Shown piece after piece: positions 51,304 through 63,689 of a stretch of 64,000 nt of DNA (position 1 is the stretch's first letter; each line of letters starts with the position of its first letter). This DNA comes from Nymphaea colorata (taxonomy: Eukaryota > Streptophyta > Magnoliopsida > Nymphaeales > Nymphaeaceae). The stretch lies in NCBI RefSeq assembly GCF_008831285.2, contig NC_045144.1, positions 22,089,716 to 22,153,715 on the forward strand, in the 5' to 3' direction. The notes below the pieces were generated by a model. The model searched no databases and was not told the origin of the DNA. It saw only the letters and a list, made by a program, of their open reading frames with translations. A program made the translations under genes and the position numbers.

Positions 51304-52370
51304 CGCCCATGCAAACTTCGCAGTTCCTTGATATTGGTTGGTGGTGGCATATCAATGATAGTTTTAGCTTTGGTAAGATGTATCTCAATCTCCCTCTTAC
51401 TGACTATAAAACCCAAAGTTTACATGATTCAACCCCAAATACACATTTTTGAGGATTCAAATGAAGCGTGTACTATAAGAGTCTCTCAAACACCTATACA
51501 AGGGTTTTTATGTGATCTTCTTTTGCCTTATATTTAACTAATTTATCATCGATATACCCATCCATGGTTTTGTGTATCTGATCATGGAAGATAGCGGCCA
51601 TGGCTCTTTGATAAGTTGTTGTAGCATTCTTTAACTTAAATGGCATTACAGTGTAATAGAAAGTGCCCCAAGGTGTAGTAAAAGTGGTCTTAAATTAATC
51701 ATTAACTACTAATTTGATTTGGTTATATCCCAAATATCCATCTATAAAAAAGAACATGACATAGCCTGCAGTACTGTCTACCAATAAATCAATGTTTTGA
51801 AGTAGATAATTATCTTTTGGTGTGGCTTTATTCACGTCTCAAAAGTCGATGCACAACCTGTGACTACCATGATATTAACTAACCATTTAAGGTAATCGAT
51901 GATGCGAATAAATTTTGCATTTAGTAAGTTCTCTAATCCTTCTTTTATGGGCCCTTCAGTCGATGATCAAACTTGCACAATTTTTGTTTAACTGGCTTAC
52001 AATTGGGTCTCAAGGGCAAAAGATGTTCAATCAACTAGGGGTCTAAGCCTGACATATCTTCATAGGCCCATTTGAAAGCTTCTTGGTGGCTTAGAAGAAA
52101 GTTCATAATTTTTTTTTTCTCGTCTACTGACAACCTGATATCAATTTGAAGGGTCTTGGGATTCTCACTGGTTTCAATGTTAATATCTTCACTTGGATCA
52201 TTAACTAAGGATGAATGATGTTCTTGTTTTTGAATTTGAGCGAATTTTGGTAATTCTGACTCAAGTATTGTTGTAGGTTCTACTTCACCAACTGCTTGTT
52301 TGATAAATGCTTTTTGGGGGGGCTTCCAAGAAAAAAAAAGAAACTGAGACATGTTGAGTTCCGACATCTT
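51304..52370 (-). pseudogene. Outer element reverse transcriptase part
   Basis: The open part 52367-52035 holds the linker ahead of RT (ENPKTLQIDIRLSVDEKKKI, MNFLLSHQEAFKWAYEDMSG). Leftwards the RT reads on with stops: a FIDGYLGYNQI segment (about 51750), a TTFTTPWGTFYYTVMPFKLKN segment (about 51650), and a DGYIDDKLVK segment, where IDD stands in the catalytic YVDD position (about 51550). It ends in IKELRSLHGRI at the nested insertion. The enzyme would copy the element's RNA; this copy is broken by stops and split by the Tekay element. Confidence 0.82.
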
Positions 52371-53520
52371 GTAAAGAGGAGAATAATTGAAAATTGAACA
52401 AAATTAAAATTGATAATAAAAAATTACTTGCATTCAATATCGGAAATCCAAAGTTTATGGAGAGAGAGAGGGGGGGGGGGTTCTTTCATGAGACAACTAC
52501 AAATTAAGATTACAAAATTCATAAGAGGATTTGAGAACAAAGGTGAATACTATCAACCAACAAGATCTTCTTTAAATTTTCTTATGATATCCCAATCCTC
52601 TAGTGTTCATCTAAAAATGGATACTGATCGGCTGCAAAATGTCATCTTCATTCTCTCCAAGACCAGTGAATGAATGGTAGACGCCTTTCAGAAGTAAATG
52701 AAATCCCTTAGGGTTTTTCATGAAATGAGCATGCAAGAGAAGTTTTTGATAACTCAGATGACTGGTTGAAATAGTATAGGCACTCCTATATGATTCACCT
52801 ATCTTCATGCTCTAATCCACTCTTCCAGGGGTCCTTTTTTTGCTGTCCTTATATTGGGTACGTCCATTGAATCAATTGACCTACGGAGCATTTATTGTGC
52901 CAATCTTTCGACTAGATCCTCAGTGCATACAGTGATGACCAATGGGCCAAAATTCCATTTGAGACGTTGGTGAAGAGTGGATGGGATATCTCATACTTCG
53001 TGAATCTATGGCCGTCCTAAAAGCAAGTTATATGATGGTGGTACTTCTACTACATGGAATGTAATGCAATGACTGGTGCGTTAGATGATCACATCCATAT
53101 TGAGGGTACCTTTGCTATTCATACTTCGATTATTGTATCTGTAGATTTTGGTATCATCAGAGCGATATTTGTCTTCAAAAAATTCTAAAGCTTTGGCTGT
53201 GAGATCAGGACAAATATGCCACTTCTTCCATCAATCAATACATGTGGCACAATCATCTTGTTGACCTAGATGACGATGTAAAGAGTATCTTCATGATAAT
53301 ATCCTAATTTTGAGAGGCCTTTTTTTGAAAAGTTACTTGATTGGTCCTTAGAAGCTCAAATTTAGTATTTCTCAATCATACGTTTTTTCAAGGGGAAGAC
53401 ACCATCTAAGTAGCATGGATCCTCGTTTGAGGAATCATTTGATGATTCATCATCTCCGCCTCGTAAAATAAAAGTCTTTGGAATTGTGGCAGATCTTTTG
53501 GATGAACTTTCTGCCTTGTT
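52371..53520 (-). pseudogene. Outer element protease and flanking linker, degraded
   Basis: Only fragments are legible on the minus strand, including HVLIDGRSGIFVLI (about 53230) and YNLLLGRPWIHEV (about 53025). The second matches the conserved LLGRPWIH stretch after protease in Tat/Athila-type elements. A G-run and AG tract (52462-52479) and several stops break it. Confidence 0.6.
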
Positions 53521-53522
53521 GT

Positions 53523-54851
53523 TCAATATAACAATAAAATTAGAGGTTTTTTACCTTGACTCGTTATTATGACTTTGTGGGAACTGCTTCTATGACAAGG
53601 TCGGATGTGCTCTTGTAGATGATATGTGAGTGGAGTGTCTATGGTGATTGTGGCTACTGCCGCCTTCCCGTGATTAGGAAATGGATTCCTTAATACCTTT
53701 GGGATGCTAGCATCATCGTCCTTGAGATCCTTGTTGATGAAGTCTTGGATAATGTTTTTGAGGACAAAATAATCTTTGGTGTCATGACGAGGGGCATGAT
53801 GAAACTTACATAGTTTTTCTTTATTGCCTCCCATTATTTTCGGAGGTTCTGAAATTTTGGTAGTACGATAGTTCCTTTGGCGATGAGGTACTTTAGGATC
53901 TTCTCACGAGATTGACTGAGAGGAGTGAACTTCGAGTCGTAACTTCAGCCTGGGTGTTTGTTCCTCCCTTCTTCATTTTTTTCTTTTGGACAACTGTGTG
54001 TTGTTCTTGTGGTTGGCTTCTTTGGCATGCTTATTACTACTGCCATTGTCCTTTAGAATGACAATGTTTGCTACGAAGTGTGCGGACAATTATATCCTCC
54101 ATCTTTTTTTACTCTCTTCTTTGTACTTGGGAGCAATGACTCCATCAAAATCGCCTTTCTCAATTCCTTCATCTATTGAATCCGCTTGTTCAATCAACTC
54201 AGCAAATGTCTTGATTAGAACGTTGCACATGAGACTTTTCTAGGGTTGGGCGAGATTTTTCTTGATGAGTGACAGAACTTGTGTTTCAGAAATGAGCTCC
54301 TTCATCTTGTTGCATTGAATTCTCCATTTTTGGATGAATTCTTGAGTCTTTTTCTCCTAGCTTTTGACAGCAAATGGTGTTGAGGGTTGGACCCATGAGA
54401 AAATTTTGTTCAAATCTTTCAACAAACATATTAACCAATCTGTCAAATTCATTCGGTTCAACTGGGTTGACATTTTCTTTGTACCATTATGCTGCGATGC
54501 CTTCAAGACTCATTGGAAGTAGCAAAACAAGGCCCTGTTAGTTGCCCGAATCTTGTTGCAATCATTGATGAAGGTTGAAAGGCGAATGTGTGGGCAGGTG
54601 GTTCCATCATATTTGACGAACTCCTTGGGCAAGTCCTTCACGTTTTCGTCTCCCTTAATGCCTAGGTAGTAATCCTCGCATGAATATTTTCCTTTCCCCT
54701 TAAGTTCAAGTTTACTCATTCTTTTTTCGATTTTATGAAACTTGCGCTTAGTCGGACTTTCATCATCACTTGATCTGACTAATTCTGGCTTCGTCCTTTT
54801 CTTCTTACCCTTGACTTCCTTTACTTTCTCTTTAGAACTCTCACTGTCCAA
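53523..54851 (-). pseudogene. Outer element gag
   Basis: The N-terminal part (54851-54510) is Lys/Glu-rich and then reads KFVKYDGTTCPHIRLSTFIN, the usual opening of the plant gag (retrotrans_gag) fold. It continues in fragments (SLIKKNLAQP, AELIEQADSIDEGIEKG) to MGGNKEKLCKFHHAPRHDTK (53834), the CxFH...GHDT-type zinc-binding site after gag. Gag would form the virus-like particle. Stops and frameshifts make it non-functional. Confidence 0.78.
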
Positions 54852-55735
54852 GCTACTTTTAAGGATGTACTTCTTTGTCTTTTTGCTTTTCTTAGCAGAC
54901 TTTCTATTTCTTTTTGGCTTCTCCTTCGAACTTCTGCTAGTGATGGGGTTAAGTGAATTGCTTTCCTCTATGATTTTTTTTTCTTTTTTGCTTTTCTTTG
55001 TTATCTTTTTCTTTTTGAGGAAGCAATTCGGGCTTTTCCTCCTTACTAGTTGCTGAGTCTGAATCTAGATGACCTTCATTTCGATCTGTAAGAGAAGATT
55101 TGTTGTTTTTCTTGTTCTTCTTTTGCTTGGCTGAAATTTGAGTTTCTAGTTTTGGAGTAACCATCAGAACCTTTTGTTCTTCATGCTCCTTCATGAATCA
55201 CTCCATGAATAACTGGAACATATGGTACCTTTCTAGCTCGATTGTTGGGAAGCCAAGCATTTCTGGCATAAGATCAAAATATGAAGCCTCATTCTGAGGA
55301 GCCTACTTAGCTTGTACTATGGTTCAAACCATCTTGTTGTCTTCCAAGTATTCACCTTGTGAGACAGGAAAATGAAGAGCCATTGGAAGGAAATTATGAC
55401 AAAATGAATGTTCATATTGCATTAAGAGTTTTAAAAGTTACATCGAAAGAAAACTCTAACAAAGATGACAACAACTGAAGATGAAATGAGGAGTGCAAAG
55501 TTGACAATAAAAACTTTTAAGGAAAGATGGATGGTGGCCGGTTGGCATCCCACCACTCGAAGTATTCCTTCTTTACCATTGGTTCTATGAACCAAGTGTA
55601 TGATATATGTGTCTTCCACTCTTGTCGAGTTACTGCAAACAATACTGCACACAATAATCAACTATGAAATAAAGGCCCAAGAGTGTGGCACGACCATATT
55701 GTAATGGTGAGTGTATCTAGGTGAATTTTGGTGAA
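54852..55735 (-). pseudogene. Lys/Glu-rich spacer between ORF1 and gag
   Basis: Minus-strand frames here are rich in Lys, Glu, Ser and Asn (for example 55194-54949), like the low-complexity region ahead of gag in Ogre-type elements. Stops interrupt it. The plus-strand hydrophobic frame at 54742-55056 is its mirror image. Confidence 0.5.
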
Positions 55736-55739
55736 AATC

Positions 55740-56456
55740 ATAATAAGTTCAAATGATCTCTTCTCCATCTAATTGTTCGATCAAACGGTGGTATCGTTCT
55801 AAAACTATCAATGCTCCATCAGTGCTTCTGAATAGACTAGCTTGAGGTTTCGCGTGCTTGAGGAACCACAATTGTAAAACATATATGCATCGTTCTATGA
55901 AGTCGGTATCTCCAATGGTGAAGCGGGTTAGTCCTCGATAAAGGAAAGCCAATGCTATCATTGCTATGGACAAGTGTCTGGTCCCATTATGTCTCCATAT
56001 CTGAAAAAGTTGGACAATACAAACACCTAGGAGGTCACTTCCATTGGTGAAAAGAGTTACTGTCACTGTACAAAGCATCATACAATATCTAATTCTTTCT
56101 ATGGCCTTTCGAGATAAGGTGGAAGGCTCAATATATGTTCCAAATTCTTCATACAGATTTTTCAAGCTGATGCTTTGACTCTCATGGTTTTCTACTATGG
56201 GCCAAATTTTTTGTCTAGTAAAGTGAGCTATAAGGTCATTTGCATTAACCTTAGTCGGGTTCATGAGGAACTGTTTCTACAGTGGATCACTAGGGTCACA
56301 AGTTGGGGTGGGAAGGTCTAGTATTTCGGTAAATTCATTCAATAATACTGCCATTTCTCTCCATGAAATCTAGAAAGAGGAGGTCATTGGGCTCCATCGC
56401 TCGGCAATTGCATGTACCAAATTTCTATCAACTGATTGCATTCCTCCAGCTGCCAT
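55740..56456 (-). pseudogene. Outer element ORF1, DUF7745-like
   Basis: It starts MAAGGMQSVDRNLVHAIAER at 56456 and, after two stops, is open from 56264 to 55749 (171 codons). The open part contains LLGVCIVQLFQIWRHNGTRH, then IAMIALAFLYRGLTRF and IYVLQLWFLKH. This pattern resembles the plant mobile-domain family DUF7745 found next to, or inside, large gypsy elements. The function is unknown. Its place between the 5' LTR and gag, on the same strand, corresponds to ORF1 of Ogre elements. Family assignment is from memory of the pattern and needs a profile search. Confidence 0.5.
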
Positions 56457-57446
56457 TGTCTCTAGCTCATATTCTTTAAAGTAAAAAAGAAACATCCAAT
56501 AGAAGGTGGGATGCCAAGACTGATACCATTCGGGTGCCAAAGGTTAAGAATCAAAAGAAGTATAAGTGGACTATTCAGGTCCGTCCCTGAAAAGGATGTG
56601 ATTATAAGGGAAGGTGACACCACGTTGGAAAGAATAAATCTTGAATGATGACTCTGAAGGATATAGATTAAATTATTAAGAAAGATTGACAAGGTTGACA
56701 AAGATGATATGAGGTCGAGGTATGAGGTTATAAATCATCACATAAGGTTTTATGCATCAACAATCTCTATACTTTTATTATGTGAAATAATTTTAGAGAA
56801 AAAGGGATATATGAACCTAATTGGGATCATTTTTTGTCACGATAATCCAATGTCAAGTTATGCTTATATACTTTAGCCAAATGGCTTAGTACAACATAGA
56901 TTCTTCCTTAGACAACAAAGTGTAGGGTTCATTCATTTCTTTTTGGACACTCATCGATATACTACAAGCTACCACTCATGATACTAACGAAAGGGCTTTT
57001 CCGCCCAAGGTATGACCTAGTTGTAAGACTTAGCCTTGTGTTACCACCTAAGACCAAGCCCAGCAACATGATGACCGAGACAAATAGGTATGAGAAGTTT
57101 TTGAAATATAAGAAAACATGCAAAATTAGTTGTCTTTAATGCAATGTTTCCTAAAATGGTGATTAAAATAAGTAGAAGAGCAAACATTATTTTCAATCAA
57201 GCCTTAAATTGAGAATGGTCGTATTTCATCTTAGATCTAGGTGAACATGATTGATCCTCCTCAATTAGTTTTAAATGCAGGAGAGCAAATACAAACACCA
57301 AGCAATGTAATTAAATGCCAATAGGGTCAAGGCTAAAGAAGGGGCACATGCTTTATCATCGACAATAAATGAGATGTTCAAGTTTGTGGAAATGCATCAA
57401 TGATAATCATAGTCAAATGGTAATGGGTCTCATCACGGTTGTCATT
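56457..57446 (-). other. Outer element 5' untranslated leader
   Basis: No coding sequence is recognisable. The bases next to the 5' LTR read, on the minus strand, TGACAACCGTGATGAGACCC, which is in the position of a primer binding site, but I could not assign a tRNA. The 5' LTR ends here in GAACT, not GAACA. Confidence 0.4.
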
Positions 57447-60390
57447 AGTTCACATCCCCAAAAATATTTTGGTTTTTAGAGTGCTTCAAAAAATTGATGT
57501 TTTATTTTAAATGAGAGCGAAAGTGACTCGCCCGTCGGTACGAGGATCGGCCATTCCCGGCGCCTTTATCGGAGTAATCAATCCAAAAACTATGCTTATT
57601 CTTGATGCATTTCATTTTTACTTCAATATCATTTTCATTCTAAATGTGGTGCGGTGTTTGAGAAAATATTGAAGACTTGATATTTCAAAATTTTGAGAAA
57701 GTTTTTGAAGAATCATTTGCTTTGATATGAGTAAAATCTTGAATTGGAAGATCTTTACAAATATTATCTAGAAACCCTTGAAAATCATATTTGAAGTCGA
57801 TTTAGTGTTCTCTTAAGAAGTTAAGTAGGTTTGAGACTTTGCTCTAATTTAGTTGCTACCTAGCTAGAGCTCTATATCATCTTGCTTAAGTTCTTTTAAA
57901 GAGGTGCTTATGATCATTCGTGATTTTAAGTTAAAGTGAATGTACAAATGCATTGGCCATACATGATTATAAGCAAATTATTTATTCAGACTACAACATT
58001 CATCTAAAGGCATTCCTACCAACATCTAAGTTTCTCATTGTTATTTCAATAATTGCCATAAGCAGTTTTATGAAAACAGAAAAATTTTTGAAAATGGAAT
58101 GAGGTTGTAGACTATCAAGTATGATTCCAATATTGACTCATTACTTGAGTTTTGGTCTTGATAAAGTCAGCAAATGAAAAGATATTGGGAGAAAAATATT
58201 CAAAAGAATGGAAAAGTGAAAAGACTTGAATACAAGAGGAATATGAAGAAAGAGAGAGAGTAAGAGATTTTGAAAATCACAAAACAAAGAATTTATAAGA
58301 GAGAGAGAGATATACATATACATGTACATACTTATATATACATATTTACGTATATATATACATATGGATACATATATGAAAACTTGCAAAGAGGAAGTTT
58401 AAGTCAAATGAAGAGGGAGAAGAGGATTTTAGAAAGACAGAGAGATTTTAGAATGGAACACATGTATATATAATTATATGTACATATACGAGAGTTTGTA
58501 AAAGAATATGTTAAATCATAAAGAGAGAAAGACAAAGAGAGACAGTCATGTGCATGTATACGTATATAACATGTATATATGCATATGTCTTCATGAGAAT
58601 TAAAATCAATAAATAACTTGAAAATATCCAACTTCAATTTTTCTATGTAGGCCGGAGAGAAACTTGGTCTTATGCAAGAGCCTAGGCTAGATCTCCAAGG
58701 CCTCAATAAAGAAGGTATTTGTCTTTAAAAAATATTTCGAAAAACATGATAGCAAGTATTTTATACATGAACATAAAATCATATTTGTTTGTTTTGTTAC
58801 AAAAGAATATATTTCTTCCACTATTGGGTATGTAAGAAAATCTTGCAATGTAATGAAACACTCATTAGGGGTTCTTAATCGGGTGATTAAGAAAGAAACT
58901 AAATGTGAGAATGACAAGAAAACACATTTTAACATGTACATAATCGTGAAGGGTTTTCCTAGATTGAATAAATCTCAACCTAAAAAATCAACATAAGAAT
59001 GAAGAAATCCCAACCCCAACACACATTCTCACCATACATTTGCTCATTAATTAAGGAAAATTAATAGATCATGCGTAACAATCATCTCAAACATAAGCGA
59101 TGAGCAAATCAATATAACAAGCATATTTTTAGAAATAATTGAAAAAATGAAATTTACTTCACCTTGCTCATACTTCTAGTGCACTCAAGAGTAGCTCTCG
59201 ACTGTGGATAGGAAGTCCTTAGAGCTTTCTTGCACGGCCATGGGGAGGTAGCAAGGGAAAACCAAAACATGAAATGAAATAAGGATTACATACCTCTAAT
59301 ATCTTCTCATGCCATCTTGAAGAGTTGAAACTTGAAGCAGAAGAAGAAGAAAAGAAGAGTAAATCCTCATGTGAAGAAACACTAGAGTTCCCCAAGGTTA
59401 GCCCTTGCCCAAGAGGGAGGATTATGGAGGTATTTATAGAGAGTTTTAGAGCCAAAACTCAATTTTTTTTAATTTAACAATATTTTCATGCGAATTTTAA
59501 ATATTTTTGAATAATTTTATTTTTTAAAAAAAATAGGCTTTCACTAGGTGGGATTAGCAAATAGCACTGCAAACACCCTTTTGGGGTGTGGGCAAGGCTA
59601 ATGCCCACCCAGCCAGGCTAAAACCACCCCCAAGGGATGGTTTTTCATCAAAATGCGGCGTGAGTGCCGAGACGCTCAGTGCTACTATGCCAATTCTCGG
59701 CACCGTTGCATCGATTCCTCACAAAGGGTTGGGGGGGGGGAAGGTGGGGGTGAAACGCCCCCTTATTGTCTCATCGAGACCAATAAGGGGCAAATTTCGC
59801 CTCCCTAGCCTCCTGGGGGTTGTTCAAAGAATAAAAAATAATAAAAAGAAAGTAAGAATCATATTTTAAATATATATTTAAAAGGGGTAAAAATGGTTTT
59901 TGTTGCAAATGGAGCCGACGCCATTTTGAATGATTCTAGGCTCGTTTTAAATCCGGATTGGGTTAAATTGGTTGTCGATGGCATTGTATTGAGTGGTTTA
60001 AGCTAAAAAAAACACATTTTTTGTGTGAAGATGAGACAAAAAATGAAGGGAAGGTTTGTGCGTGCAGCGCATGGCGCTTGATAGCGTCAAATTTTGTTGT
60101 TTTGATCTCGATTTTAGATTTGGATTTAGACTTGGGTTTTAGATCTAAGTTGGATATGAGAGATTGATTTTGGATTTGAATCTCATGTCTAAAATTGGGT
60201 TTTTAATTTGAATTTTATGTTTGGGTTCGGACAAAGGTTTAAAAATTCATTTTGGATCGAATAGTTGCGAATTTATTGGGGGTCTAGGATTGGGTTTAGG
60301 ATTTTAAAATTAAATCCAAATAACTGAAAATTTCGTTTGGATAAAAATAAAATACAGTCTTTTCTTTTTGAGAAATTTGGGGTGATAACA
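57447..60390 (-). repeat. Outer element 5' LTR (right)
   Basis: It aligns along its length with 34697-37668, ends plus-strand GGGGTGATAACA and is followed by ATAAG. It includes the same TATA/TACATA-rich variable block (58310-58600) and GC-rich block (59590-59830) as the partner. Confidence 0.85.
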
Positions 60391-60395
60391 ATAAG
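60391..60395. repeat. Target site duplication, outer element, right
   Basis: ATAAG matches 34692-34696 exactly. Confidence 0.8.
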
Positions 60396-60750
60396 CTTTT
60401 GTTCTTGCCACAAATCATTTGCAATTTTCTTTTAAAATATCTAAAATGTTGCTTAAGAAAATCAGTCACTAATATACGTGTAGAAGCAGGTCAATAGTTG
60501 CGCTCTTAGTTTGAGTTGGTGTACAACTCAAGCTGTCGGCTGTAAATTAGTTCATGTGACAAATTGAGACAAATAATGGTTGGCTTCCATTCAAAATTTT
60601 GTTTTGGTGGTTTTGGCTCCTCATGCTTGATCCAAGTTAGGCATCAGTAACAAATATCATTATAGATAGTGTCTATTAGTTTTAGCTGTAATGATTTAGT
60701 GAAGTTGACATGATGAACAAAATTACTTTGTTGAACTATCTGCTTGGGGA

Positions 60751-60882
<132 letters not shown>

Positions 60883-61514
60883 GAGGAATATCCTTAGATT
60901 CATAAAACTTGGAAAAAAACAATATTATGTAGAATGGAAAAAATTAACATTCATAGAACGACATTATTAGAGAAAAATAAAAGTTATTGTCATGCTTAAG
61001 ACTCGAATAAGAATAATTTTTGTTTCAAATGCTTTACTTTCCTATAGAAACATAACGATTAACCTAGTGAAGTTCTCCATGATTTTTTCCAATTCATTCC
61101 TTTAACAGATTTGCATTTTTTCTCCTTTTCGTAAACAAGCAAATATGAACGGAAAGACATGACAGTAATTCATATGAACAACTGCTTCAACAACAAACAC
61201 ATTTTCAATTATCATAATTGTTACGTTATAAAAACTATGAAAAAAAGTGAATTATAAATTGTGTGCTTTTTTAACATGGACATAACCTCAAAGCGTGAGC
61301 AATGATCATAGAACACTTTTGCTAAAAAATGGAAGGTACTTCATGGATTAAATCACAAATGCAACAGAAGAAAGGACATACGCGGGCGTCAACCATTTCT
61401 GGTATAAGAAGAAAAAGAGAAGAAGTGGGGCCTTGATCCTTTCTTGCAAAATGAAGAAGAAGAAAAGGGCTTCCTCTTTCTAGCATAGCCGGGAGGAGAG
61501 GGAGTGAGAGAGAG
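60883..61514. other. Gene-free spacer
   Basis: AT-rich sequence with no recognisable exon or element end; the inverted repeat copy starts to its right. Confidence 0.4.
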
Positions 61515-61960
61515 GCTACCTGTGGGGGTACATGCATTGGCTACAATGGAGGGAGGCCGTGAATACTTCCGCTTGGGATTTGTTAAGAGCATATGGAAGA
61601 TGAACGAGGACAAGAAGAAAAATGAAGAGAATGGGCACCTGGCTGGTAGGTAAATGAGAAAAAGTGACAAGCTTCACGGGATGGTCCAGCAACGAGAAAG
61701 GGTAGGTTCTTCCACTCATGGGCTGAGGTGGTGCTTCCGTGGGCATTGTTGAGGAGACAACCCCCTTTGCAAAGAAAGGGAACTGGTGGGTTTGGGAAGA
61801 GAGGAAAGAGAGTGTGATGTGGGGAATGTGGGTGAAAAAAGGATTTTCTGCCCCCTGCCCACGGTCCCACCCATTCAATTTTGACTTTATATCAATTGTT
61901 CGATCACATTTGATCGAATGGCCCACAGGGTCAGGCCATTTTGGCATTGGGTTAAATTGA

Positions 61961-61965
<5 letters not shown>
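61515..61965 (-). repeat. Dispersed repeat, copy 2, inverted, beginning at a TA array
   Basis: Its reverse complement is similar to 32883-33345 over its length. As with copy 1, similarity begins where a TA array ends. The overlapping minus-strand frame of 149 codons (61965-61516) is not conserved as an open frame in copy 1, so I do not call a gene. Confidence 0.65.

Positions 61966-62050
<85 letters not shown>
61966..62050. repeat. TA microsatellite
   Basis: About 40 TA units, with one C interruption near 62039. Confidence 0.95.
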
Positions 62051-62051
<1 letters not shown>

Positions 62052-62552
62052 TTCAAATAAAAATTAGGGAGAAAAAATTCTTTCAAATTCAAATTTCATT
62101 ATTAATTATTGAAAAAAAATGTACATCAAAAAATTAAATTAGAGCAAAAAAACTCAATGCCATTCAAGTTTCCTTCACGAGCTCAAATGGTTGACCTCTT
62201 GAATTGATAGAAATAGCTTCAAGAGATCGGTTGGTTACTTTTTATATGCAATGATTCCTTAAACATATGACTACATTTCACCACAGGTGTTGAAAACATG
62301 TTATTTTGCAAAGAGGGGGTCAGCAAGGCGGGGGGGATTTATGCGCGTGTTAATGCTTGTTCACTAGTATATGACTTTGTGTCATTTTAGACTCCTAATG
62401 ACATAGTGTTTTTGAGGATAACACATCAACACCCATGGCTAGAAACATATCAGCTTATTACCAATTTTTAAGTCTAAAGAATAACAAGTGATTTGGGAAG
62501 GGGTCATTCGTACGTGTATCGGCTAATGAAAGTACATGCCAAATGTAAAAAA
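62051..62552. other. Gene-free spacer
   Basis: Nothing recognisable on either strand. Confidence 0.4.
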
Positions 62553-62828
62553 TAAGTTTTAAACATTGTTGAACATAAAAGCTCAATATACTAAACTTTC
62601 TATTGTGGGATTCATTGCAGACAAAAAAAATAAAAGATGGGCATTTGTGGATATGGATATGAGACTTGTATTAAAATAATATGATGAATCAGTAAGTTTT
62701 TTAACATTGTTGAACATAAAAGCTCAATACACTAAACTAGCTCTTAGGGGATCCATTGTTGACAAAAGAGAACAAAACAAGCTTTTGTGGATGTATGGGA
62801 CTTGTATTAAAATAATATGGTGAATCAG
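62553..62828. repeat. Tandem duplication of about 138 bp
   Basis: A unit containing AACATTGTTGAACATAAAAG, GACTTGTATTAAAATAATATG and ending TGAATCAG occurs twice (about 62553-62692 and 62693-62828), with small differences. Confidence 0.85.
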
Positions 62829-63207
62829 CCATGGTCAATCAATATGTGGCCGACTACATTAGTTAATATTGTCAAGATTTTTTTTATAATTGATAAAATG
62901 GTAAAGAAATAATGATAATGTCAAGACCAATATCATCTTGTGACACTTTTGAGTGCTGAGACAATATAATTGATATCTATTAAACATGTAAGCATATTGA
63001 TAAAAAAAAAAGTGAGAGGATCATGAATATAAAGTATGACAAATATGAAGATTTGATACCAACAATGATGATTTTGATTGGAGGCTCGTCAGGATAGTAT
63101 TTTCTTTCAAGTCCTTCATTTAGCAAGCCATGATTGAATATTTTGGTTGTGGGTTTTTCTCATGTATATACAACCCATTTTTGGATATGAACTTGATGTT
63201 TACGAAT

Positions 63208-63208
<1 letters not shown>
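62829..63208. other. Gene-free AT-rich spacer
   Basis: Nothing recognisable. Confidence 0.4.

Positions 63209-63269
<61 letters not shown>
63209..63269. repeat. TA microsatellite
   Basis: About 30 TA units. Confidence 0.95.
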
Positions 63270-63271
<2 letters not shown>

Positions 63272-63326
63272 ATTCTCTGTAATGGATTGTTATACATTGC
63301 ATAGATTTGCACCTGCACCACTCTAA

Positions 63327-63503
63327 CTATGCACTAACTATGCAGGTAATGATATACTGCCGCAGAAGACAGGTGCTGCTAGATGCCAATTATGTGAGCA
63401 AACTGCTTGCATCTATGATACGCCTCCACTGCATTATGGTTTGTGTGAATTGTGTGGGTCGTTTCTTGAGAAATGGAGCCGTCACAGGTCAAGTTGCTCT
63501 TAA
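63327..63503 (+). other. Cys-rich open frame, possible exon or gene fragment
   Basis: In the frame ending with TAA at 63503 the text includes GAARCQLCEQTACIYDTPPL, then HYGLCELCGSFLEKWSRH. Two CxxC pairs separated by 20 residues look like a small zinc-binding unit. There is no ATG in the frame; an AG acceptor (ATGCAG at 63341-63345) precedes it. I do not recognise the family. The longer frame at 63307-63534 overlaps it in another phase and has no recognisable features. Confidence 0.3.
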
Positions 63504-63618
63504 TAATATTGCTAGGAATGCCAGATACCATTAGTAGAAATCTTCTACAATCAATTGGAAGAAGATTTCCATCTATAACTCCATAACCTTCCTTGGATGG
63601 GGTTTACATTAGCAATTC

Positions 63619-63623
<5 letters not shown>

Positions 63624-63688
<65 letters not shown>
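63624..63688. repeat. TA microsatellite
   Basis: About 32 TA units. Confidence 0.95.

Positions 63689-63689
<1 letters not shown>

Larger units (their letters stand above)
34697..60390 (-). mobile_element. Ty3/gypsy Tat/Ogre-type element with nested insertion
   Basis: Direct LTRs of 2972 and 2944 bases flank a minus-strand coding region in the order ORF1 (DUF7745-like), gag, protease, RT, RNase H, additional RNase H, integrase. The additional RNase H before integrase, the large size and the ORF upstream of gag point to the Tat/Ogre lineage. A second retrotransposon (40404-51298, TSD GGATT) splits the RT-RNase H connection. Without it the element would be about 14.8 kb. All frames carry stops. 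The LTRs differ at about 24 of the first 130 aligned bases by eye, so this is an old insertion. Confidence 0.85.

Noticed and set aside
57424-57446. Assigning a specific tRNA primer to the outer element
   Set aside because: The sequence is in the right place but I cannot match it to a tRNA 3' end with confidence.
61516-61965. 149-codon minus-strand frame in the dispersed repeat
   Set aside because: The other repeat copy at 32883-33345 does not keep the same frame with the same start; no domain is seen.
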